NCBI GenBank assembly: GCA_963734575.1
Contig: CAVTHT010000012.1
Coordinates: forward strand, 1-64,000
DNA from: CAIWHR01 sp963734575
GTDB lineage: Bacteria; Pseudomonadota; Gammaproteobacteria; Burkholderiales; Casimicrobiaceae
Direction of reading: 5' to 3'
DNA: 64,000 nt
Under the pieces are notes generated by a model, which had not been told where the DNA came from, made no database searches, and was given only the letters and a program-made list of their open reading frames with translations. The translations under genes and the position numbers were made by a program. Within the stretch, counting starts at the first letter, position 1. Every line of letters begins with the position of its first letter. This document shows, one piece after another, positions 56,895-64,000 of this stretch.

Positions 56895-57949
56895 CTAGGC
56901 GACCGTGGCGAGCGGCGGTGGCGCGTTGCTGCGGCGCCCACGGCCGGCAGCTTCAGCAATGCCCGCGCATTGCCCTCGTAGATCGCGTGCCGCTCCTGCG
57001 CGGTGAGGTCGAGCCCGTCGATGATCTCGATCGTCCAGCGGATGAAGGCCGCGCCTTTCTCCGGATCGAACGGCGAGTCGGAGGCGAAGAGCGTCCGGTC
57101 GACACCGAAGAAATCGAGGCCGCATTCCGTGGCGGCGCGGGCGCCGAAGAGCGCGGTGTCCGCGTAGAACAGGTGGAAGTAGTCGAGCGGACGCTTCCGC
57201 GGCTTGCGCAGCAGCACCGTGTAGTCCTCGTCCGAGGTGCGCGAGCCGAGCTGGTCCCAGCCGGGGCCGACCCGTCCCGCGAAGTACGGCACCATGCCAC
57301 CCATGTGATGGGTGATCACCTTGAGCGCCGGATGCCGGTCGAACACGCCGGCGAACACGATGTGCGCCATCGCGACGCTCGTTTCGTACGGCCAGCCGAA
57401 GGTCCACCAGATCTCGTAATGGCTCTTGCGCTCGCCGCGATAGTCCGCGAACTCCGCGCCCCGCGCCGGATGCAGCCAGATGGGCAGGTCGAGCTCCGCC
57501 ATCAGGTCGAAGAGCGGCAGCGTCTCGGGTGCGGTGAGAGGCCGCCCGAGAACATTGGTGAACACCTGCACGCCCACGGCGCCGAGGTCCTCGATCGCGC
57601 GCCGCGCCTCGCGCAGGAGGCCCTCGGGATCGTTCATCGGCAGGGACGCGACGAACGCGGGGAAGCGGTCGGGATGGCGGCGTACGAGATCGGCCATGCC
57701 ATCGTTGGCGAGTCGCGCGAGATCGGTCGAGAGCGGCGGCGGCCCGAAGACCTCGATCGGCGGCGAGCCCAGGGAGATCACCTGCGCATAGTCGTCGAAA
57801 CGGTCCATGACGCGAAACCGCTCGTCGAGGTCGACGATGGCGGGAATGTCGCGCACGCGCTTGTGCATGTCCCTCCCGCCCGGGGCTGCCTGCAGCATCC
57901 GGTCGTAGAAGGGCTTCGGGAAGATGTGGTTGAAGATGTCGAGCTTCAT
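56895..57949 (-). CDS. Amidohydrolase family protein (ACMSD-like), probably frame-disrupted near its end
   Basis: About 350 residues from ATG 57949. The family includes metal-dependent decarboxylases of aromatic and ring-opened acids (ACMSD, gamma-resorcylate decarboxylase). Motifs: FGPPPLSTDLARLANDGMAD, IWLHPARGAEFADYRGERKS, VITHHMGGMVPYFAGR with metal or acid/base histidines, and LFASDSPFDPEKGAAF with the catalytic aspartate. The N-terminus reads DIFNHIFP, so the first histidine of the usual HxH is replaced. Near 56940 the frame must shift by a base to reach the stop at 56895. It shares an operon with UbiD C. Confidence 0.88.
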
Positions 57950-58057
57950 GCTGGCCCTCGTGCAGCCGCCGGTGGATCCGACGGACGGATGTCCATTGGA
58001 GCGACGCTGTATTCATAATGCAAGCGAAAGTTTTTGATCGACTCATGACGTGGACGA

Positions 58058-58988
58058 ATGAATATCACCCTACGGCAATTGCAGGCCTTCGTGGCGGTCG
58101 CCGAGCTCGGCGGCTTCACCGCAGCAGCGGAGCGCCTGCACGTCACCCAGTCGGCGCTGTCGGTGATGATTCGCGGGCTGGAAGGCGAGCTCGGGTTGCG
58201 GCTGTTCGACCGCACCACGCGCACGGTCGCGCTCACCGACGCCGGGCGGGAGCTCTATCCGCTCGCGGAAAAGACGCTCGAGGACCTCTCCAGCGCCGTG
58301 GCGCATTCGCGCGAGCTGGCCGACGTCAGGCGGGGACGCGTGACGATCGCCGCCACGACCCTCGTCTCGTCGATGCTGCTGCCCCGCGCGATCGCCCGCT
58401 TCGGTGACGCGTATCCCGGCATACGCGTGGCGCTGCGCGACGGCGCATCGCCGGCGCAGATCGCCGCCATGGTCGCGGGGAGCCAGGTGGACATCGGGAT
58501 CGCCCCGCGTCGCCGGCGGCGAAGGCGACCTCGACGCCGTTCCGCTCATCGGCGACACCCTCGAGCTCGCGTGCCCGCGCGGCCATGCACTCACCCGCAA
58601 AGCGCGCGTCACCTGGCGCGATCTCGCCGGCCAGCCCCTGATCGCACTCTCCGGTGACAACGCGATCCGGCAGCTCATCGACGAGCGCGTGCACGCGGCG
58701 GGCATCCGAGTGACGCCGGCGTTCGAAGTCGCCTTCCTGTCGACCGCCATGGGACTCGTCGATGCCGGGCTCGGTGTCGCGGTGCTGCCATCGCACGCAC
58801 GGCCGCTCGCCAGGATGCATCACATCGCATTCCTGAAGATCGGGGCGCCGCTCGTCCGGCGCGACGTGCGGCTCCTGACGCGCCGCGGCCGCACGCTCTC
58901 CCCCGCCGCCGCGCACTTTCGCGACTTCATCGTGGAATTCGTGCGCTCCCCCGCGGCGAAGGAGGACGGCTGGCGGGCGCTCGCATAG
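58058..58988 (+). CDS. LysR family transcriptional regulator, frame-disrupted
   Basis: About 310 residues from ATG 58058. HTH: MNITLRQLQAFVAVAELGGF, TAAAERLHVTQSALSVMIRG, LEGELGLRLFDRTTRTVALT. The effector domain loses frame near 58510 (GSQVDIGIAPR into VAGGEGDLDAVPLIGDTLEL) and goes on to PAAAHFRDFIVEFVRSPAA. Divergent from the amidohydrolase by 108 bases, it probably controls the amidohydrolase - UbiD C operon and perhaps the Bug gene that follows. Confidence 0.88.
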
Positions 58989-59113
58989 GGCGCGGGCGCC
59001 GCCGCGGTCGCTTGCGCTCTGCACACGGGCTGTCACGTTCCGCGGTGCGACGTTGCGAGTTCGATGCACCAGGCGGGCATCCGGCCGACCCGTTCGATCC
59101 GACAAGGAGAGCC

Positions 59114-60088
59114 ATGGAAGTCGCGCCGTGGGCTTCGCGCGTGCCGGACGGGTTGCACGCTGCGCGGCTGCGCGCGGGCGCAAGCCTGGCCAGCGAAGCC
59201 GATGCGCCTGATCGCCGTGTTCCCGCCCGGCGGCTCGGTCGACCAGGTCGCCGCGCCTCCTCGCGCACCAGCTCGCCTCGCAGACGGGACAGCAGTTCAT
59301 CGTCGACAACCGCGGCGGGGCCTCGGGCTCGATCGGCACCGCAGCGCTGGCGAAGGCCGAGCCCGACGGCTACACCCTCGCCGTCGTGTTCGACACGCAC
59401 GCTGCGAACCCGTCGCTGATCCCGAACCTGCCCTTCGACACGCTGCGCGATCTCACGCCGGTCATGCTGGTCGGCACCGGCGGCATGGCCCTCGTGACGC
59501 CCGTGACCCAGCCGTACAGTTCGTTTCGCGACGTCGTCGCCGCCGCCAAGGCGCGGCCCGGCAGCGTGTCGTACGGGACGATCGGCGCGGGCAGCATCGG
59601 CCACCTCGCGATGGCGCAGCTCGGGAAGGAGCTCGGGGTGGAGTTCAACCACGTGCCGTACCGCGGCGGCGGTCCGCTCATGAACGACGCCATCGCCAAT
59701 CAGGTGCCGCTTGCCATCGGCTCGGTGTTCCTGGTGAGTCCGCACGTGGCGTCGGGGCGCGTACGCGCGATCGCGGTGACCTCGGCGAAGCCCGATCCCA
59801 AGCTGCCGGGCGTGGAGCCGATCGCCGGCCAGGGCGTCGCCCGGATTCGAGGCGTATACGTGGTGGGGCGGTCTTCGGTCCCGCCAATCTGCCGCCCGGG
59901 ATTGGCGCAGCGCATCTACGAGGAGCTCGCCAAGGCGGTGAAGGCGCCCGACGTCGTGGACAAGCTCTCCGCGCAGGGCATCGAGGTTCTCGGCCGCGCC
60001 GCCGGCCGAGCTCGACGCCTTCGTCCGGCGCGAGATCGCACGCTGGGCGAAGGTCATCCGGGACAACAACATCAAGTCGGGGGACTGA
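59114..60088 (+). pseudogene. Bug/TctC family periplasmic substrate-binding protein, multiple frameshifts
   Basis: About 325 residues if joined. Family landmarks are readable across frames: PMRLIAVFPPGGSVDQVA; NRGGASGSIGTAALAKAEPD; PDGYTLAVVFDTHAANPSLI; VSYGTIGAGSIGHLAMAQLG; EFNHVPYRGGGPLMNDAIAN; then FGPANLPPG and AELDAFVRREIARWAKVIRD with the usual C-terminus. Breaks occur near 59255, 59840, 59875, 59890 and 60002, and the signal peptide is also disturbed. Tripartite tricarboxylate transporter receptors bind carboxylates. In betaproteobacteria they are frequently linked to aromatic-acid genes. Either a decayed gene or a badly read one. Confidence 0.75.
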
Positions 60089-60206
60089 TCGGCGCGCGCC
60101 TCGCGGCGCCGAGGGTTGCACTGCTCGACAGGCATCTTGTCTCGTCGAAAGACGCTTGACGTATCGACCGCGTAGCACCGGGGGCGCGCGCCGAGTAACG
60201 TAACCA

Positions 60207-60447
60207 GCAGGGGGAACGGTACCGGGTCGCTCGCTGTTATCGCAACCTGCCCAATGCCGGCGGCAGCTTCGTGCGGCGCGCAGGGCACGAGGGCCGCGAC
60301 TGGCGCATCACCCTCGCCAACGGCCTCGTGCTGAACCATCCCGGCTACGAGCCGTGGGATTTCATGCTGGCCCCCACCGATGCCGCCGCGGGGCGCTGGC
60401 AGCTCAGGCTCGCGATGAAGCAGTTCGCGCCGCCCGTGCGGCGCTGA
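60207..60447 (+). pseudogene. Orphan C-terminal fragment of an unidentified protein
   Basis: A frame with strong third-position GC reads QGERYRVARCYRNLPNAGGS, FVRRAGHEGRDWRITLANGL, VLNHPGYEPWDFMLAPTDAA and ends LRLAMKQFAPPVRR. A stop codon precedes it, without a start codon. It looks like the C-terminal part of a longer gene truncated or broken near 60200. No family recognised. Confidence 0.4.
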
Positions 60448-60646
60448 CCGACGTCCGCGCGGCGTGCACGCTGCTGTGCGGCAGTGAACCGGCGCGCGTC
60501 GCGCTGGTCGCAAGCCATGGTCGCTGCCGTGTCAGTTGCACCTGCCACCACGCCTGAGGTACTTTGTGCCACTCCATCGTCCCCGGCCCGGCAGCTCTCG
60601 CGCTGCGCCGGATCTCAAGGCTGCAGCGCGCCGAACGCCTGCGCTC

Positions 60647-61558
60647 ATGAAAAGAGTCAGCCTCTACAGCACCTCGTCGCGTACGCGTCTGCAGCCGGAC
60701 CCGGTGCCCGAACCGGCCGCTGCGACCGTCGCGCCGCCGCGCGCACCCTGGCGTGCACGCGTAGCCGACCGCGTACGACGCCTCGAGCGCCCATTGCTGG
60801 TAACGATGAGCGTGCTGTTCACGCTGCTCATCCTGTGGACGTACGCGCGGCTGCATCCGGGTCCCCGCGAGCTCACGCAGAAGGACATCGACGGGGCGGT
60901 GGTGCACACCCTGGAGAATCTGCCGCCCGCCTCGCCCGCGGCGAAGGCGTACGAGATCATCAGCCCCTCGGTCGTGCGCGTCGTCGGCACCGGCGAGGAG
61001 CGCGAGGACGGGAAGACGCCCGAGCGGGGCGTGGGCACCGGCGTGGTCATCGTCGACAACGGCACCATCCTCACCAACCTGCACGTGGTCTCGGAAGCGA
61101 AGCGCATCCGCGTCACGTTCTACGACGGCTTCGAATCCGAGGCCGATGTCGTGACCGTGCAGCCCGAGAACGATCTCGCGGTCATCAAGACGGCGAAGAT
61201 TCCCGATGACCTCATGTCCGCAAGCCTGCGTTCCACCGCCGACCTCAATGTCGGCGATCAGGTCATGGCGGTGGGTTTTCCGTTCGGCATCGGGCCGTCC
61301 GCGTCCGCGGGCGTCGTGTCCGGGCTCGCGCGCGAATACCGCTCGCCCGAAGGCAAGCGCGTGCTGACGAACCTGATCCAGTTCGATGCCGCGGCGAACC
61401 CCGGGAATTCGGGCGGGCCCCTCGTGACGATGGAAGGGGAGGTCGTGGGCATCGTCACCGCTATTCTCAATCCCACCGAGCAGCGCGTGTTCGTCGGCAT
61501 CGGCTTCGCCGTGCCGATCGAGAATGCGGCGAGTGCCGCCGGCCTGTCGCCGTTCTGA
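60647..61558 (+). CDS. Trypsin-like serine protease (DegS/HtrA-like, PDZ absent), membrane anchored
   Basis: 303 residues from ATG 60647. A proline/arginine-rich cytoplasmic N-terminus is followed by one membrane helix (PLLVTMSVLFTLLILWTYAR), then the protease domain with catalytic His (ILTNLHVVSEAKRI), Asp (VQPENDLAVIKTAK) and Ser (DAAANPGNSGGPLVTMEGEV). The chain stops right after the catalytic domain (GFAVPIENAASAAGLSPF), so there is no PDZ domain. This differs from DegS and DegP. It is 93 bases before the MoxR gene on the same strand. Confidence 0.9.
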   Translation: MKRVSLYSTSSRTRLQPDPVPEPAAATVAPPRAPWRARVADRVRRLERPLLVTMSVLFTLLILWTYARLHPGPRELTQKDIDGAVVHTLENLPPASPAAKAYEIISPSVVRVVGTGEEREDGKTPERGVGTGVVIVDNGTILTNLHVVSEAKRIRVTFYDGFESEADVVTVQPENDLAVIKTAKIPDDLMSASLRSTADLNVGDQVMAVGFPFGIGPSASAGVVSGLAREYRSPEGKRVLTNLIQFDAAANPGNSGGPLVTMEGEVVGIVTAILNPTEQRVFVGIGFAVPIENAASAAGLSPF

Positions 61559-61651
61559 GCACGCCGGGCGCGCACGACGACCACCTACGCGCGACGCAGC
61601 GCAAACACGATGGCCGCCAGGAAGACGCGGCCGCCTTGAAACGGGAGTGCA

Positions 61652-62668
61652 ATGGACAACAGAGAAGCGGCCCGCGGCGAAGTGGCATCCCTCATGGAGC
61701 GCATCCTCTACGAGGTGAAGAAGGTCGTCGTCGGGCAGGATCATTTCCTCGAGCGCGTGCTGGTGGCGATCCTCGCGCAGGGCCACCTGCTCGTCGAAGG
61801 CGTGCCGGGGCTCGCGAAGACGCTGACGGTGAAGACGCTCGCGCGCACCATCCGCGGCACGTTCCGGCGCATCCAGTTCACCCCCGACCTCGTGCCCGCC
61901 GATCTCGTCGGCACGCGCGTGTACAACCAGAAGACCAGCGACTTCACGACCTCGCTCGGACCGGTGTTCACCAACCTGCTGCTCGCCGACGAGATCAATC
62001 GCGCCCCGGCCAAGGTGCAGAGCGCGCTGCTCGAGGTCATGCAGGAGTACCAGGTCACGATCGCCGGCGAGACGCATCGGGTGCCGGAGCCGTTCCTCGT
62101 GATGGCGACCCAGAACCCGATCGAGACCGAAGGAACGTACCCGCTGCCGGAAGCGCAGATCGACCGCTTCATGATGAAGGTGCTGGTCGGCTATCCCTCC
62201 GAGGAAGAGGAGTTCGTGATCGTCGAGCGCGTCACCGGCGCCGCAGCGGCGGTCACGCCGATCGCGACCACCGAGCAGCTCGGCGCATTGCAGCGCGAAT
62301 GCCGCAACAGCTACGTCGATCCGTCGCTGATCCAGTACGCCGTGCGCCTGGTGTGCGCGACCCGCGAGCCCGATCGCTACGGCGTGAAGGATCTCGCGCG
62401 CTACGTGACGTTCGGGGCGAGCCCGCGCGCATCGATCCATCTCATCGAAGGCGCGCGCGCCCTCGCGTTCCTGCGCGGCCGCGACTACGTCCTGCCGGAG
62501 GACGTGAGCGACATCGCGCCGGACGTCCTGCGCCACCGGCTGGTGCTGTCGTACGAGGCGCTCGCCGGAGCGATGTCCGCCGATGATCTGGTCGGTCGCG
62601 TCATGGAGCGGATCGCCCCGCCCGACAAGCCACTCGAAACCCATGTCCGTTTCGGCGCCCGGTCCTGA
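61652..62668 (+). CDS. MoxR family AAA+ ATPase
   Basis: 338 residues. Walker A is in LLVEGVPGLAKTLTVKTLAR, Walker B in LLLADEINRAPAKVQSALLE, sensor/pore region FLVMATQNPIETEGTYPLPE and arginine-finger region AQIDRFMMKVLVGYPSEEEE. MoxR ATPases help mature or remodel VWA-domain proteins. Its stop overlaps the DUF58 gene by 26 bases, and a BatA-like gene follows. Confidence 0.95.
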   Translation: MDNREAARGEVASLMERILYEVKKVVVGQDHFLERVLVAILAQGHLLVEGVPGLAKTLTVKTLARTIRGTFRRIQFTPDLVPADLVGTRVYNQKTSDFTTSLGPVFTNLLLADEINRAPAKVQSALLEVMQEYQVTIAGETHRVPEPFLVMATQNPIETEGTYPLPEAQIDRFMMKVLVGYPSEEEEFVIVERVTGAAAAVTPIATTEQLGALQRECRNSYVDPSLIQYAVRLVCATREPDRYGVKDLARYVTFGASPRASIHLIEGARALAFLRGRDYVLPEDVSDIAPDVLRHRLVLSYEALAGAMSADDLVGRVMERIAPPDKPLETHVRFGARS

Positions 62669-63584
62669 GCACATCCTGAGCCGCCTCGAGTGGACGGTGA
62701 TCCGTCGGCTCGACGGCGTGCTGCACGGCGATTACCGCACGCTCTTCCGCGGCTTCGGGCTCGATCTCGCCGACCTGCGCGAGTACCAGTACAACGACGA
62801 CGTACGGCACATCGACTGGAACGTCACCGCGCGCCTGCAGACGCCGTACGTACGCGAGTACAACGAGGAGCGCGAGGTCGCGGCGTGGTTCCTCCTCGAT
62901 CTCAGCCCCTCGGTCGATTTCGGCTCGCAGGCCACGCGCAAGCAGTCGGTGTCGACGGAGTTCGTCACGGTCCTCGCGCGCCTCCTCACCCGGCACGGCA
63001 ACCGCGTCGGGGCGCTGCTCTACGGCGGGCACGTGGATACCGTGATCCCCAGCCGCAGCGGGCGCCGCCACGTGCTGCGCCTGCTGCACGCGATGACGAC
63101 GCGCGAGCACGTGAAGGCGACGACGGCCACGGATCTGCGCGCGTTCCTCAGCGAAGCGACGCAGGCGATCAAGCGCCGCTCGCTGGTGTTCGTGGTGTCG
63201 GACTTCATCAGTGCGCAGGATTGGGGGCCGGCGCTCGCCCAGCTCGCGCGGCGCCACGAGGTCATCGCCGTCCGGCTCTATGATCCGCTGGAGATGGAGC
63301 TGCCCGACATGGGCATGCTCGTCATCCAGGATGCCGAGACCGGCGAGCAGCTCTTCGTCGACACGCACGACCGCGCATTCCGCCGGCGCTTCGCGGAAGC
63401 GGCCGCACAGCGTGAAGCGCAGTTGCGCAGCGCATTCCGGCACGCCGGCGTCGACGCGCTCGAGCTCTCGACGGACGACGATCTGGTCGACGCGATCCTG
63501 CGCTTCGCCGACCTGCGCAAGCGCCGCTCCCAGCTCGCAGCGGGCGGCTCGCTGCCCCCGCATCTCGCGCACGACAACGCATGA
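62643..63584 (+). CDS. DUF58 domain-containing protein
   Basis: 313 residues from ATG 62643. Family pattern: HGDYRTLFRGFGLDLADLRE, YQYNDDVRHIDWNVTARLQT, PYVREYNEEREVAAWFLLDL. This is the middle member of the MoxR - DUF58 - VWA gene set. Its stop overlaps the BatA-like start as ATGA. It probably acts with the ATPase and the VWA protein at the membrane; exact function unknown. Confidence 0.93.
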   Translation: MSVSAPGPEHILSRLEWTVIRRLDGVLHGDYRTLFRGFGLDLADLREYQYNDDVRHIDWNVTARLQTPYVREYNEEREVAAWFLLDLSPSVDFGSQATRKQSVSTEFVTVLARLLTRHGNRVGALLYGGHVDTVIPSRSGRRHVLRLLHAMTTREHVKATTATDLRAFLSEATQAIKRRSLVFVVSDFISAQDWGPALAQLARRHEVIAVRLYDPLEMELPDMGMLVIQDAETGEQLFVDTHDRAFRRRFAEAAAQREAQLRSAFRHAGVDALELSTDDDLVDAILRFADLRKRRSQLAAGGSLPPHLAHDNA

Positions 63585-64000
63585 CGTTCCTCTGGCCGAA
63601 GCTCCTGTGGCTGCTGCTCCTGGTGCCGCTCGTCCTCGCGGCCTACGTGTGGCTCGTCCGGCGCAAGCGCAAGGCGGCCGTGCGCTACGCGAGCCTGGCG
63701 ATGGTGAAGGGCGTCGTGGACGTCGGGCACCGGTGGCGACGGCACGTGCCGCCGGCACTGTTTCTCGCGGCGCTCACGCTGATGATCCTCGCCATCGCGC
63801 GCCCGGCCGCGATCATCACCCTGCCGTCGCAGCACGAGACCGTGGTCCTCGCGATGGACGTTTCGGGCAGCATGCGCGCGGTCGATGTCGAGCCGAGCCG
63901 CATCGTGGCCGCGCAGGCCGCGGCGCGCACGTTCGTCAACGACCAGCCCGGCAGCACGCGCATCGGCGTCGTCGCTTTCGCCGCCACGGCCACGGTGGTG
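63581..64000 (+). CDS. BatA-like VWA-domain membrane protein (partial, C-terminus beyond window)
   Basis: The first 140 residues. Two membrane helices (LLWLLLLVPLVLAAYVWLV and ALFLAALTLMILAIARPAAI) precede the VWA MIDAS motif VVLAMDVSGSMRAVDVEPSR. This is the N-terminus of BatA/Aerotolerance-type proteins, third in MoxR operons. The frame is open to the window end. Confidence 0.92.
   Translation, partial: MTFLWPKLLWLLLLVPLVLAAYVWLVRRKRKAAVRYASLAMVKGVVDVGHRWRRHVPPALFLAALTLMILAIARPAAIITLPSQHETVVLAMDVSGSMRAVDVEPSRIVAAQAAARTFVNDQPGSTRIGVVAFAATATVV

Noticed and set aside
60404..62674. 756-codon open frame on the minus strand opposite protease and MoxR genes
   Set aside because: Antisense shadow with biased composition; MoxR and protease motifs lie on the plus strand.

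Overview
The window looks like a high-GC betaproteobacterial chromosome segment, probably Burkholderiales or a relative. The pointers are an EpsB/D/E/L exopolysaccharide cluster with PEP-CTERM proteins, Bug/TctC-type binding proteins, class III CoA-transferases beside UbiD decarboxylases, an AroG-type DAHP synthase and a two-domain polyphosphate:AMP phosphotransferase. No rRNA, tRNA, CRISPR array, transposase or phage gene was seen. About 20 genes are interrupted by one or more single-base indels although their protein sequence continues in another frame, so many breaks are probably sequence errors. For those genes the full span is given and the break is located.

Layout. 1-5.0 kb (minus strand): PEP-CTERM protein, EpsB-type sugar-phosphate transferase, EpsL, EpsD and EpsE, with a candidate sigma-54 promoter in front. 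5.6-8.6 kb: pirin and DoxX, divergent LysR regulator, an outer-membrane transporter-like protein. 8.7-15.4 kb (minus): FadR-type regulator, ABC importer and a mannitol-dehydrogenase-family enzyme, with REP-like palindromes inside the operon. 15.5-26.4 kb (minus): large secreted proteins (PLC/P1-nuclease-like, Ig-repeat, VCBS/SBBP repeat). 26.7-34.1 kb: SPFH protein with a ribbon-helix-helix protein, RidA, lipoprotein, cyclase-ATPase-TPR regulator, ankyrin protein and RlmI-like methyltransferase.

34.4-35.7 kb holds the most unusual feature: six tandem genes of about 53 codons, each encoding almost nothing but a signal peptide and a PEP-CTERM-like anchor, followed by a fatty-acid-hydroxylase-family membrane enzyme. 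36.6-38.7 kb: two PsiF-like proteins around a DUF5648-type protein. 38.9-46.4 kb (plus): DAHP synthase, PAP, YheT-type hydrolase, phosphomannomutase/phosphoglucomutase, threonine dehydratase and nitrilase. 46.4-47.6 kb: patatin-like phospholipase.

47.7-60.1 kb is an aromatic-acid (de)carboxylation island. A minus-strand operon ubiX - UbiD - CaiB - CaiB - UbiD faces an IclR regulator across a region with repeated palindromes. A third UbiD with an amidohydrolase faces a LysR regulator, and a Bug receptor follows. The gene set matches that of anaerobic phthalate catabolism (CoA transfer, decarboxylation by a prenylated-FMN enzyme, UbiX making the cofactor); the true substrate is unknown. 60.6-64 kb: PDZ-less HtrA-like protease, then the MoxR - DUF58 - BatA (VWA) operon, cut by the window end.
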